From Bacteroidetes bacterium HGW-Bacteroidetes-8 (GTDB taxonomy: Bacteria > Bacteroidota > Bacteroidia > Bacteroidales > UBA932), in contig PHCZ01000013.1 in the NCBI GenBank assembly GCA_002840895.1, positions 1 to 38,991 on the forward strand: a stretch of DNA of 38,991 bases. The letters are read 5' to 3'. Numbering within the stretch: the first letter of the stretch is position 1; each line of letters starts with the position of its first letter. The position numbers and the translations under genes were made by a program. Positions 17,813-25,091 of the stretch are shown one piece after another. The notes under the pieces are model-generated. The model saw only the letters and a list, made by a program, of their open reading frames with translations, was not told the origin of the DNA and did not search any database.

Positions 17813-17985
17813 AAAAATCTATAAATCATTTTGTAAGGTACGTTTCAGAAGATAGTAAGAGGTGATTATTAAAGGAAAAAACATAAATTATCTTGAATTA
17901 TATAATAATATGTTATCATTTTTATGATAGCTATTTTACTTTTTAATAAATTATCAATAATTACTTAACATTTCGTTAATTTTTA

Positions 17986-18014
17986 CAAAAAAAGGCATCC
18001 TTATTGGATGCCTT
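17986..18014 (-). terminator. Intrinsic terminator of pnp
   Basis: AAGGCATCC (17992-18000) pairs perfectly with GGATGCCTT (18006-18014) around TTATT. On the minus strand it continues into seven T. It is 44 bases downstream of the pnp stop codon. Confidence 0.88.
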
Positions 18015-18057
18015 AAATTTATTACGCTTGGTTTATAAGCGACTGATAAGCAAATTA

Positions 18058-20307
18058 TTACCTTCTACGAGGGCCTCTATCCCTGTCTCTGTCACCGCCT
18101 CTGTCGCCACCTCTGCTGTCCGATCTTCCTCCTCTGTTGCGATCATTGCTACCACCTTCGGGCCTTGGTCTTCTTACCGGTTCAACATAACCTTCCGGTT
18201 TTTCGATAAGGGCTCTTCTTGATAGTCTCATTTTTCCGCTCTTTGCATCTACCTCAAGAAGCTTAACGTCTACCTCATCTCCAACTTTTAGTACATCTTC
18301 TACCTGATCTACCTTTCTCCAGTCAAGTTCGGAGATATGGAGCAAACCCTCTTTGCCGGGAAGAATCTGCACAAATGCACCGAATTCCAGTATAGAAACC
18401 ACTTTACCGTGGTAAATTGTACCCTCTTCCGGAACTGTTGTTATACCTTTTATCCAGGCAAGTGCAGCATCCATATTATCTTTATTCTCTCCGAATATCT
18501 CTACTATACCTGTACTGTCTTTCTCTGTAATGGTAATGGTGGTATCTGTGGTTTTCTGAATCTCCTGAATAACCTTGCCGCCTGTACCTATTACAGCACC
18601 AATAAACTCCTGAGGAATTACCAGTGACACAATTCTAGGTGTGTGAGGCTTAAGCTCTGCACGAGGAGCATCCAGAGTCTTGTTCATCTCTCCAAGAATA
18701 TGGAGACGACCCTCCTTTGCCTGCTCCAAAGCTTTTTCAAGAACTTCATATGAGAGACCATCTACTTTAATATCCATCTGAGTGGCTGTTATACCATCTT
18801 TTGTGCCTGTAACCTTAAAGTCCATATCGCCCAAGTGATCTTCGTCACCCAGAATATCCGAAAGAATTGCGTAACGACCATCTCTACCCTCCGATATAAG
18901 ACCCATTGCAATACCCGATACCGGTTTTTTGATTTGAATTCCTGCATCCATAAGAGCAAGTGTTCCGGCACAAACAGTAGCCATAGATGAAGATCCGTTA
19001 GACTCCAGAATGTCGGAAACAATTCTTACAGCATAAGGATTATCTTCTCCTACAGGTACAACATATTTAAGTGCTCTCATAGCGAGGTTTCCGTGTCCGA
19101 TCTCTCTGCGACCTGTTCCTCTGTATGGTTTAGCATCACCTGTTGAGAATGGAGGAAAGTTGTAGTGAAGTACAAACTGCTCAGATCCCTCAACCAAAAC
19201 CTCATCTACCGATTTCATATCCAGACGGGTTCCCAGAGTCACAGTTGTAAGCGACTGAGTTTCTCCGCGGGTAAATACTGCAGATCCGTGTGTTGCAGGC
19301 AGATAGTCAACTTCACACCAGATAGGTCTTATCTCGTTAGTCTTTCTTCCGTCAAGACGTACAGCTTCATTAAGAATCAGATTTCTCATCGCCTCTTTCT
19401 CAACAGAGTGGTAGTATCTCTCTACCATCTCTTTCTTCTGTTCGCGCTCCTCTTCGGGTAGAGATGCAATAAACTCCTCTTTTAGAGCTTTAAATGCATT
19501 GGTTCTGTCGTGTTTGGCGCTAGGCTCTTTTGCAATTGCATAGCATTTGTCGTAGCAGAAGTTGTGAACAGATGCTTTAAGATCTGCATCGTTAACCTCG
19601 TGGCAATACTCTGCTTTAACAGTTTTTCCTGTCTCTTCCATTAGCTCAACCTGAGCCTTGCATTGAATAATTATCTCCTCGTGAGCAAACTTGATTGCTT
19701 CCAGCATAGCTGCCTCGCTAACCTCTTTGAACTCACCCTCGACCATCATAATGTTGTCCAGAGTACCGGCAACCATAATGTCAATATCGGAGAGCTTAAG
19801 TTCATCGAAAGATGGGTTTACAACAAGTTTACCGTCAATTCTTGCTACCCTAACTTCTGATATTGGTCCGTTGAACGGAATATCACTTACTGCAAGAGCT
19901 GCCGAAGCGGCAAGACCTGCAAGAGCATCGGGCATTATATCTTTTTCTGCAGAGATCAGGTTTACGGTTACAAACACCTCTGCGTGGAAATCTTCCGGGA
20001 AAAGTGGACGAAGGGCCCTGTCAATCAATCTGGAAACAAGAATCTCCGAATCGTTGGGACGTCCCTCTCTTTTGAGAAAACCACCGGGATATCTTCCGGC
20101 AGATGCATACTTCTCTTTGTACTCTACTGAGAGTGGCATAAAATCTACACCCTCCTTGGCCTCCTTGGCAGCTACAACTGTTGCAAGCAACATAGTTTTG
20201 CCCATTTTAACAACCACAGAACCGTCTGCCTGTTTTGCAAGTTTTCCGGTCTCAATCTCGATTGTTCTACCATCTCTTAAATGGATGGTTTTTGTAATAA
20301 CATTCAT
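18058..20307 (-). CDS. pnp: Polyribonucleotide nucleotidyltransferase (PNPase)
   Basis: PNPase degrades RNA 3' to 5' by phosphorolysis, releasing nucleoside diphosphates, and can run in reverse to add tails. The 749 residues contain two RNase PH domains (about 5-215 and 310-545). The second has the conserved [26 protein letters not shown] domain follows (about 555-615, [17 protein letters not shown]) and then an S1 domain (about 620-690, [31 protein letters not shown]). The last 45 residues are an Arg/Gly/Asp-rich disordered tail ending RDRGPRRR, beyond the usual S1 end; such tails are common in Bacteroidota PNPases and probably bind RNA. It follows rpsO, the widely conserved order, but a terminator separates them. 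Confidence 0.97.
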   Translation of the reverse strand: MNVITKTIHLRDGRTIEIETGKLAKQADGSVVVKMGKTMLLATVVAAKEAKEGVDFMPLSVEYKEKYASAGRYPGGFLKREGRPNDSEILVSRLIDRALRPLFPEDFHAEVFVTVNLISAEKDIMPDALAGLAASAALAVSDIPFNGPISEVRVARIDGKLVVNPSFDELKLSDIDIMVAGTLDNIMMVEGEFKEVSEAAMLEAIKFAHEEIIIQCKAQVELMEETGKTVKAEYCHEVNDADLKASVHNFCYDKCYAIAKEPSAKHDRTNAFKALKEEFIASLPEEEREQKKEMVERYYHSVEKEAMRNLILNEAVRLDGRKTNEIRPIWCEVDYLPATHGSAVFTRGETQSLTTVTLGTRLDMKSVDEVLVEGSEQFVLHYNFPPFSTGDAKPYRGTGRREIGHGNLAMRALKYVVPVGEDNPYAVRIVSDILESNGSSSMATVCAGTLALMDAGIQIKKPVSGIAMGLISEGRDGRYAILSDILGDEDHLGDMDFKVTGTKDGITATQMDIKVDGLSYEVLEKALEQAKEGRLHILGEMNKTLDAPRAELKPHTPRIVSLVIPQEFIGAVIGTGGKVIQEIQKTTDTTITITEKDSTGIVEIFGENKDNMDAALAWIKGITTVPEEGTIYHGKVVSILEFGAFVQILPGKEGLLHISELDWRKVDQVEDVLKVGDEVDVKLLEVDAKSGKMRLSRRALIEKPEGYVEPVRRPRPEGGSNDRNRGGRSDSRGGDRGGDRDRDRGPRRR

Positions 20308-20413
20308 ATTTTACTTTACGCGATCCGGCTCTCCCAGTGAGAGTTGATTAATAATTCTGGCTCAGCTACAATCTCCTGTCCCGGATTGCTTTATTTAACA
20401 GAAGATGTAATTT

Positions 20414-20439
20414 AAAAAAAGGTGCCTTGTGGCACCTTT
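20414..20439 (-). terminator. Intrinsic terminator between rpsO and pnp
   Basis: AAAGGTGCC (20418-20426) pairs with GGCACCTTT (20431-20439) around TTGT. Seven T follow on the minus strand (20420 to 20414). It sits 6 bases after the rpsO stop, so pnp needs read-through or its own promoter. I found no good promoter in 20308-20411, only a CTCTC-CCAGT-GAGAG stem-loop. Confidence 0.85.
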
Positions 20440-20444
20440 AAGCT

Positions 20445-20720
20445 TTATTTACGAAGGTTAAGTGCCTTCACTATATTTCTGTATCTCTCAATGTCTGTCT
20501 CCTTAAGGTAGTCCAGTAGACGACGTCTTTTACCAACCAACTTAAGAAGAGATCTCTGGGTAGAGAAGTCCTTTTTGTTTGTCTTAAGGTGACCGGTTAG
20601 GTGAGCGATACGGTATGAAAATAAAGCTACCTGACTCTCTGGTGAGCCGGTATCTGCATTAGACTTTCCGTATTGTCCGAAAATCTCTTGCTTTTTTTCT
20701 TTTTCAAGATAAGTTGCCAT
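20445..20720 (-). CDS. rpsO: 30S ribosomal protein S15
   Basis: S15 is a primary binder of 16S rRNA in assembly of the small subunit. With the start at the ATG ending at 20720 the protein has 91 residues (MATYLEKEKK...), close to the usual 89. An upstream in-frame ATG would add 16 residues that match no S15 and would begin in the promoter leader, so it was rejected. The helical core GSPESQVALFSYRIAHLTGHL and the terminal KRRRLLDYLKETDIERY are characteristic. The strong upstream promoter (20766-20795) gives a leader of about 40 bases. That leader includes CCCAA/TTGGG, which might serve autoregulation. Confidence 0.97.
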   Translation of the reverse strand: MATYLEKEKKQEIFGQYGKSNADTGSPESQVALFSYRIAHLTGHLKTNKKDFSTQRSLLKLVGKRRRLLDYLKETDIERYRNIVKALNLRK

Positions 20721-20765
20721 TTCTAAGCAATTGATATTTATAATAATCCCCCAAAATTGGGACTG

Positions 20766-20795
20766 CAAAGTTATATATTATTTTTGACTGCGCAA
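20766..20795 (-). promoter_or_regulatory. Promoter of rpsO
   Basis: Textbook match on the minus strand: TTG (20795-20793), 19 bases, TAACTTTG (20773-20766). It overlaps the moeA promoter by 12 bp in the opposite direction. Confidence 0.85.
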
Positions 20796-20813
20796 GTTAT
20801 TTGTCTAATTTTG
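20784..20813 (+). promoter_or_regulatory. Promoter of moeA
   Basis: TTG (20784-20786), exactly 19 bases, TAATTTTG (20806-20813). Transcription would start near 20820, only about 12 bases before the moeA ATG. It overlaps the rpsO promoter back to back. Confidence 0.85.
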
Positions 20814-20831
20814 TTCTCTAAATAGTTTTAT

Positions 20832-22079
20832 ATGATAACATTTCGGCAGGCAATAGATCTGGTTTTAGAGAACTCTCTGGAGCTTCCCGGTGAGTATGTG
20901 CCTCTGCAGGAGTGTGCAGGGAGGGTACTCGCCGTAGATGTTTTTGCAGATAGGGATATGCCTCCATTTAATAAATCTGCCGTAGACGGATTTGCCTGTA
21001 AGAGAGGTGACCTCTTCTCTCAGGGTGATGGGCAACAAGAGAAGCGCTTCACAATTCTTGAGACCATACCTGCCGGTTATAGCCCTCGCGCGGAGATAAA
21101 AGAGGGTGAGTGCAGCAGAATTATGACAGGTGCCGTGGTACCTAATGGTGCAGATTATATCCTTATGGTTGAGGATAGTGAGGTGAAAGATAGTTATATG
21201 AAGGTACGGGATGGCAACCCGGCCGAAAAGGGAAACCTATCTGCAACAAAAGGATCAAACATCTGCTATAAAGGGGAGGATATAAAACAGGGAGAGACTA
21301 TTATTAGATCCGGAACAACAATTGGACCGGCTCAGATAGCTGTTCTTGCCGGAGCAGGGGTGTGCCGCGTTAATGTATCTGTCCGCCCGAAAGTTGGAGT
21401 TCTCTCAACAGGTGACGAAATTGTAGAGCCCCATATAGTGCCTCTGGATTTTCAGATTAGGGATTCTAACGGAGCTCAACTAACGGCTCAGGCTAAAAGC
21501 TATGCAGATGTTATGTTCTACGGGATTGTGAAAGATGGCCGGGATGAGCTTTACAGGGCAATCCAAAAGGCCTCCTCTGAGTGTGACATACTCATCTTAA
21601 CAGGGGGGGTTTCTATGGGAGAGTTTGACTATGTACCGGAGGTTCTTTGCAAGAGTGGTTTTAACCTGCTATTTAATAAGGTGGCTGTTCAGCCCGGCAA
21701 ACCAAGTACTTTTGGAGTTATGAAGAGAACGGGGAGTAAACTAACAGGGAAAGTTGTTTTTGCCCTGCCGGGAAATCCTGTCTCCTCATATATTCAGTTC
21801 GAAATGCTCGTTAAGCCATTTATAATAAAATCTATGGGAGGTAACTATTTTCCAAAGAGCATAATGCTTCCATCTGCAACAGATTATAAACGAAGAAACA
21901 GCGAACGTACAGCGCTTATACCAGTCACTATAGAAAAAGAGGGCTCCTTTATCCCGGTTAATTACAATGGATCTGCACATATTTTGGCAATGACCCTATC
22001 AGATGGAGTTGCAATGATTCCAACAGGTATAAACAGAGTTCAAAAGGGCGAAACTGCAGAGATCTTTATTTTGAAATAG
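20832..22079 (+). CDS. moeA: Molybdopterin molybdotransferase MoeA
   Basis: MoeA inserts molybdate into adenylylated molybdopterin, the last step of molybdenum-cofactor assembly. The protein has 415 residues, the usual length. The N-terminal motif RDMPPFNKSAVDGFA (41-55) matches the family signature DMPPFDNSAMDGYA, with a Lys in place of the usual second variable residue. The MogA-like domain shows LSTGDEIVEP, LTGGVSMGEFDYV and FALPGNPVSS, the substrate-binding loops. The C-terminal beta-barrel is present. No other Moco genes or molybdoenzymes lie in the window. The stop is one base from the start of the next gene, so the two are translationally coupled. Confidence 0.95.
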   Translation: MITFRQAIDLVLENSLELPGEYVPLQECAGRVLAVDVFADRDMPPFNKSAVDGFACKRGDLFSQGDGQQEKRFTILETIPAGYSPRAEIKEGECSRIMTGAVVPNGADYILMVEDSEVKDSYMKVRDGNPAEKGNLSATKGSNICYKGEDIKQGETIIRSGTTIGPAQIAVLAGAGVCRVNVSVRPKVGVLSTGDEIVEPHIVPLDFQIRDSNGAQLTAQAKSYADVMFYGIVKDGRDELYRAIQKASSECDILILTGGVSMGEFDYVPEVLCKSGFNLLFNKVAVQPGKPSTFGVMKRTGSKLTGKVVFALPGNPVSSYIQFEMLVKPFIIKSMGGNYFPKSIMLPSATDYKRRNSERTALIPVTIEKEGSFIPVNYNGSAHILAMTLSDGVAMIPTGINRVQKGETAEIFILK

Positions 22080-22080
22080 T

Positions 22081-22791
22081 GTGGAGAAGATACTTAAACA
22101 TCCAATAATCGGAGAGGTAAAAATTGTAAGGGGAGGCGGTGGTAGCTCCATACGGCTCTCGGTGCATATTCGAAGAGGTGTGCGAGTTTCAATCCCTAGA
22201 TTTGCCTCATTCACTGAAGCAGAGAGATTTATAGAGTCGAGGATTGAGTGGATTACCGCAGCATTATTAAAGCAGAAGAGGAGGGCAGAGAGATTTAGTG
22301 TCGCTCTGGGTGAGGGGGAGGAGATTCTAATCCTATCAGGTGTAATTAAGTTTATAAGGGTCGATTCATTGCCGGGTAAAAAGATAAAAATCTGTGTAAA
22401 GGGGGTTGACAGAATCGTATCCTACCACCCGGACTCTACTAAAGAGGAGCTTAAAGATGCCGTCATTAAGATACTGCGCAAAGATGCAAAGGAGTACCTT
22501 CCCTCCAGGTTAGAGACTCTCGCCCGCCAACACGGCTTTATTTACAACAAACTATTTCTTAAAAACAACACCAGCAACTGGGGCAGCTGCTCTTCAAAAA
22601 ATAATATAAACCTAAATATTCACCTGATGAGGTTGCCATATGAGCTGTGCGACTATATTATCCTTCACGAGCTCTGTCACCTGAAATATCGGAATCACGG
22701 AGAGAAATTCCACAAACTTGTAAATGAGTTGTGCGGTGGAAACGAGAGAGAGATCACAAAAGAACTCCTAAAATTCCGCCCCGATCTTTAG
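22081..22791 (+). CDS. YgjP-like (SprT/WLM-type) zinc metallopeptidase
   Basis: A 236-residue cytoplasmic protein of the YgjP/DUF45 family. The C-terminal motif ILHELCHLKYRNHGEKFH provides His196 and His200 (HExxH) and His206 as zinc ligands. NWGSCSSKNNINLN just before it is the family signature. The start is a GTG one base after the moeA stop, chosen because the frame begins here and the N-terminal beta-rich region (KILKHPIIGEVKIVRG) fits the family. The biological substrate of these proteins is poorly defined. Sharing a transcript with moeA may simply be proximity. Its 3' end faces repeat element B. Confidence 0.88.
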   Translation: MEKILKHPIIGEVKIVRGGGGSSIRLSVHIRRGVRVSIPRFASFTEAERFIESRIEWITAALLKQKRRAERFSVALGEGEEILILSGVIKFIRVDSLPGKKIKICVKGVDRIVSYHPDSTKEELKDAVIKILRKDAKEYLPSRLETLARQHGFIYNKLFLKNNTSNWGSCSSKNNINLNIHLMRLPYELCDYIILHELCHLKYRNHGEKFHKLVNELCGGNEREITKELLKFRPDL

Positions 22792-22823
22792 TTTTCCTTA
22801 GCTGTCAACAACATCAGCTCACC

Positions 22824-22995
22824 TCTCACAGCAGAAAAGCATATTTTAAACGTTGCGGGCTTATACCCCCCTCTACACAACGGGCACGTCCATCCTCATC
22901 CGCTCACAAGTTCGCTCCTTCCGGTTGAGTGTGCCCTTTTGCTGCAGAGGGGGTTATTTAACAGCCCGCGGGAGATTGGCTTTCCTGCTGTGAGA
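22824..22995. repeat. Element B copy 1: 172-bp structured repeat
   Basis: The ends are inverted repeats: TCTCACAGCAGAAAAGC (22824-22840) against GCTTTCCTGCTGTGAGA (22979-22995), with one mismatch. Nested stems follow inward: GCGGGCT (22855-22861) with AGCCCGC (22963-22969), CCCCCTCT (to 22874) with AGAGGGGG (22946-22953), and GGGCAC (22882-22887) with GTGCCC (22931-22936). The tip carries two CGCTC motifs 12 bases apart (22901, 22913). A 49-base core (22876-22924) is identical to copy 2 at the right end of the window. No ORF and no clear target-site duplication. Confidence 0.85.
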
Positions 22996-23036
22996 ATTCC
23001 AACTACTAAAGTTCCCCACATAACTTTTTGATCCTC

Positions 23037-23150
23037 GGGAGTTTTTTGCATTATACACATATTGTGATATATAGTTCTTGTCAACTCCATACCATACTCA
23101 AAGTCATCGGGACTGTATCTTTTAAATACAATTAATTACAAAAAACTCCC
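23037..23150. repeat. 12-bp inverted repeat enclosing 90 bp
   Basis: GGGAGTTTTTTG (23037-23048) and CAAAAAACTCCC (23139-23150) are perfect inverse complements. The interior is AT-rich and shows no ORF. It could fold as one long-range stem in a transcript or mark a small mobile element. Confidence 0.6.
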
Positions 23151-23201
23151 AACGATACGGTCTGCTGCGCAGGTGTGTTTACCGCTGCGCGGGAGAGTTT
23201 T

Positions 23202-23308
23202 ATCTCAGAGTTATAGTGCCAATTTGCTTAATATCAAGGAATTATTACAAATAGCGTGTTTGGTGTAAGTAGGTTAAAATCTGATGTTTGGCACTATAGC
23301 TCTGAGAT
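23202..23308. repeat. 107-bp MITE-like element with 21-bp terminal inverted repeats
   Basis: The left end ATCTCAGAGTTATAGTGCC plus AA (23202-23222) matches the right end TTGGCACTATAGCTCTGAG plus AT (23288-23308) at 20 of 21 positions. The 65-bp interior is AT-rich and non-coding. No target-site duplication is obvious in the flanks. Confidence 0.65.
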
Positions 23309-23492
23309 GAATGCGGTCTGTGAAAATTTTGCATTTGGTTATCTGCGCTATGCAAAAAAACCGAGAGGTTGCACAGATATTTGCTGAAAATGTGGCGTTT
23401 AAGCAGGTGGGGAGGATTTTCCGTGCTGACACCGTGAGCAGATGTTGTTGACAGCATACTGTTGTAAAAGAAAAGAGGTTTTTGTAGAATAT

Positions 23493-23530
23493 GTCGCGAT
23501 TGTTGAGCTTTCTATAGCAGAACTGGCGAC
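23493..23530. repeat. Small inverted repeat GTCGC..GCGAC, related to element A ends
   Basis: GTCGC-NNNN-GTT (23493-23504) faces AAC-NN-GCGAC (to 23530). The right end continues TATATATAAAA, as element A continues TATATAAAA after its GGCGACAG end. A GTGAGCAG..TTGAC..GCATA stretch at about 23427-23451 also matches the minus strand just outside element A (5763 down to 5739). Confidence 0.45.
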
Positions 23531-23537
23531 TATATAT

Positions 23538-23575
23538 AAAAACAGAGGCTGCCTACTTTTAGACAGCCCCCTCTT
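23538..23575 (-). terminator. Intrinsic terminator of the 90-aa gene
   Basis: AGAGGCTGCC (from 23544) pairs with GACAGCC..CTCT (to 23574) around a TACTTTTA loop, with a GTTTTTAT tail on the minus strand. It is 30 bases downstream of the stop at 23605. Confidence 0.7.
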
Positions 23576-23604
23576 TTGAGCAAAAGCTCACTCTTATATA
23601 ACGC

Positions 23605-23877
23605 CTATTTTGTCAACTTGCTTATCCTTTGAAAAAGCTCATCTACACCGGTCAAAAGATCTTGATTGATAGCTTTGTAATGGGCTTTGATACTCTTTTT
23701 ATCCGGGTTATTGACTCTTGCAAAAAGTTCATTCCTGAGCTTGATTGAATCATTTATAATCTCAACCACATCTTCTGCTTTTTTATCGGGGTTGATGTAA
23801 AGGAATGTCCAGCAATCTGAAACCACCTCAGAAATAAGATAATCAATATCTTTTTTAATAATTTTTAAACTTGCCAT
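23605..23877 (-). CDS. Small helical protein of unknown function (90 aa)
   Basis: I do not recognise a named family. The 90-residue product is predicted entirely helical, soluble and charged, with no signal peptide. Features are DIDYLISEVVSDCWTFLYINPDKKAEDVVEIIND near the N-terminus and a C-terminal DELFQRISKLTK. The single Cys is in the aromatic patch DCWTFLY. It has its own consensus -7 promoter just upstream (23897-23904) and its own terminator, so it is a separate transcription unit after the epimerase gene. That clean unit structure makes a real gene likely. Function cannot be inferred. Confidence 0.8.
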   Translation of the reverse strand: MASLKIIKKDIDYLISEVVSDCWTFLYINPDKKAEDVVEIINDSIKLRNELFARVNNPDKKSIKAHYKAINQDLLTGVDELFQRISKLTK

Positions 23878-23896
23878 ACTAGAATTTAATTTGGGC

Positions 23897-23926
23897 CAAA
23901 GGTAATAAATAATTTTAATCTTAAAG
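23897..23926 (-). promoter_or_regulatory. Promoter of the 90-aa gene
   Basis: TACCTTTG on the minus strand (23904 to 23897) matches TAnnTTTG exactly. The -33 position reads CTT, a poor match. The site overlaps the end of the upstream epimerase gene and leaves a leader of about 14 bases. Confidence 0.6.
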
Positions 23927-25075
23927 TTTTATCGCTCCAATGCCGGCTAATTCATTGAGTGTGATTTTACCATCTACAATCTTCATCCCCTCAAACATAT
24001 CGTTTGAAATGAGGAGATTCCCGTCCAGATCTGCCCATTCGGTCTCTGGAGCTAACTGGGCAGCGGCAGAGATTGCACAAGAAGTTTCGGTCATACACCC
24101 AATCATTATTCTCATATGCAGAGCCTTTGCAAGAGATATCATCTCCCTTGCCTCACGCATTCCGGTACACTTCATAAGCTTAATATTAACCCCGTGATAG
24201 GCACCTTTGAGTTTAGGAATATCGGTAAGGCGCTGGCAAGCCTCATCTGCAATTATTGGAAGAGGGCTCTTCTCGCTAAGCCAGGCGGTTTCGTCGAGTA
24301 GTAATTTTGGCATCGGCTGCTCTATCATATTCACATTTCTCTCATTGAGCCAGTGAATCATCTCCAGAGCGTAGTGCTTATCTTTCCACCCCTGATTGGC
24401 ATCTACACAAATTATTGTATCGGTTACTGAGCGAATGGTCTCAACCATCATTTTGTCTGTCTTCTCGTTCACCCCAAGCTTAACCTTAATCACCTTATAA
24501 GGAGATGCCTCGAGAGTTTTAATCTTTACAACCTCCTCGGTATCCAGCCCAATTGTGAATGATGTATTCGGTGTAGTTGCAGGGTTGAATCCCCATATTT
24601 TCCACCAAGGCTGTCCCATAATTTTGCCCACTAAGTCTTGAAGTGCAATGTCCACCGCAGCTTTTGCCGCAGTATTATTAAGGGCAACTGAGTCTACATA
24701 ATTCAATATGTCCTGTATCTGGAATGGGGAACTAAATTTAGACAGATCTAGTTTTTTTAAAAACTCCATTACAGATGCCTGTGTTTCACCCAGATATGGA
24801 GGCATTGCAGCTTCACCGTACCCGGTAAAGCCATCCCAGGTAATCTCTGTAAGTACTATAGGTGTGGTTGTTCTTGTAAAACCGGATATTGTAAAGGGGT
24901 GCCTGAGCTTCGCGTCAAAAGGAATCCACGACAGGGTAAGTTTTTTCTCTGAAGCTCTTTTTGTGACAGAGGATCTGCTCTGTGCGAAAATCTCAAAAGG
25001 GTTTAAAATTGCAGCAGCAGCTGTAAGCAGTCCTGCCGATTTAATAAAGTTTCTTCTTGTTGTAATGTTGTTCAT
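23921..25075 (-). CDS. L-Ala-D/L-Glu (dipeptide) epimerase, exported
   Basis: An enolase-superfamily enzyme that interconverts L-Ala-D-Glu and L-Ala-L-Glu so that murein peptides can be used as nutrients. The 384 residues begin with NNITTRRNFIKSAGLLTAA, which has a twin-arginine-like signal, so export to the periplasm is likely. Catalytic Lys197-x-Lys199 (KVKLGV), metal ligands Asp225 (CVDANQGW), Glu252 (IEQPMP) and Asp277 (IADEAC), and Lys299 (IKLMK) are all in place, as in muconate-lactonizing relatives. It lies 16 bases after the NlpC/P60 endopeptidase gene, the same pairing as ykfB-ykfC in Bacillus. A different acid-sugar or dipeptide substrate is possible. Confidence 0.88.
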   Translation of the reverse strand: MNNITTRRNFIKSAGLLTAAAAILNPFEIFAQSRSSVTKRASEKKLTLSWIPFDAKLRHPFTISGFTRTTTPIVLTEITWDGFTGYGEAAMPPYLGETQASVMEFLKKLDLSKFSSPFQIQDILNYVDSVALNNTAAKAAVDIALQDLVGKIMGQPWWKIWGFNPATTPNTSFTIGLDTEEVVKIKTLEASPYKVIKVKLGVNEKTDKMMVETIRSVTDTIICVDANQGWKDKHYALEMIHWLNERNVNMIEQPMPKLLLDETAWLSEKSPLPIIADEACQRLTDIPKLKGAYHGVNIKLMKCTGMREAREMISLAKALHMRIMIGCMTETSCAISAAAQLAPETEWADLDGNLLISNDMFEGMKIVDGKITLNELAGIGAIKL

Positions 25076-25091
25076 CTCTGTTAAGATTCAT

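Larger units (their letters stand above)
17735..18057. other. AT-rich intergenic region between susC and pnp
   Basis: These 323 bases contain the susC promoter (17783-17812) and the pnp terminator (17986-18014). The middle part, about 17820-17985, is extremely AT-rich with only small stem-loops such as ATCAT-TTTT-ATGAT near 17917-17930. No ORF or recognisable RNA gene was found. Confidence 0.6.
22792..23604. other. 813-bp gene-free region packed with inverted repeats
   Basis: This is the longest non-coding stretch of the window, between convergent genes. It contains, in order: element B (22824-22995), a 12-bp inverted repeat spanning 23037-23150, a GCGCAG/CTGCGC hairpin (23167-23190), a 21-bp terminal-inverted-repeat element (23202-23308), TTTTGCAT/ATGCAAAA stems around 23327-23357, a stretch resembling the outer arm of element A (about 23410-23535), and the terminator of the gene at 23605. 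No ORF here looks coding. Confidence 0.7.

Noticed and set aside
19691-20347. 218-codon plus-strand frame opposite pnp
   Set aside because: Ser/Leu-rich shadow of pnp with no promoter; typical antisense open frame.
20721-20768. Longer start for rpsO, 16 codons upstream
   Set aside because: The extra residues match no S15 protein and would begin in the first bases of the transcript.
22731-23090. Open frames over element B on both strands (22731-22928 plus, 22896-23090 minus)
   Set aside because: They are created by the repeat sequence itself. One overlaps the end of the metallopeptidase gene, and neither has a recognisable start context or family.
23288-23308. TTGGCAC resembling a sigma-54 -24 element
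   Set aside because: No GC of a -12 element at the right spacing, and the match is fully explained by the terminal inverted repeat.
23245-23457. 70-codon open frame on the minus strand in the repeat cluster
   Set aside because: It runs through the 21-bp inverted repeat and stem-loops, has no promoter-like element at its start, and its composition is unlike the coding genes around it.
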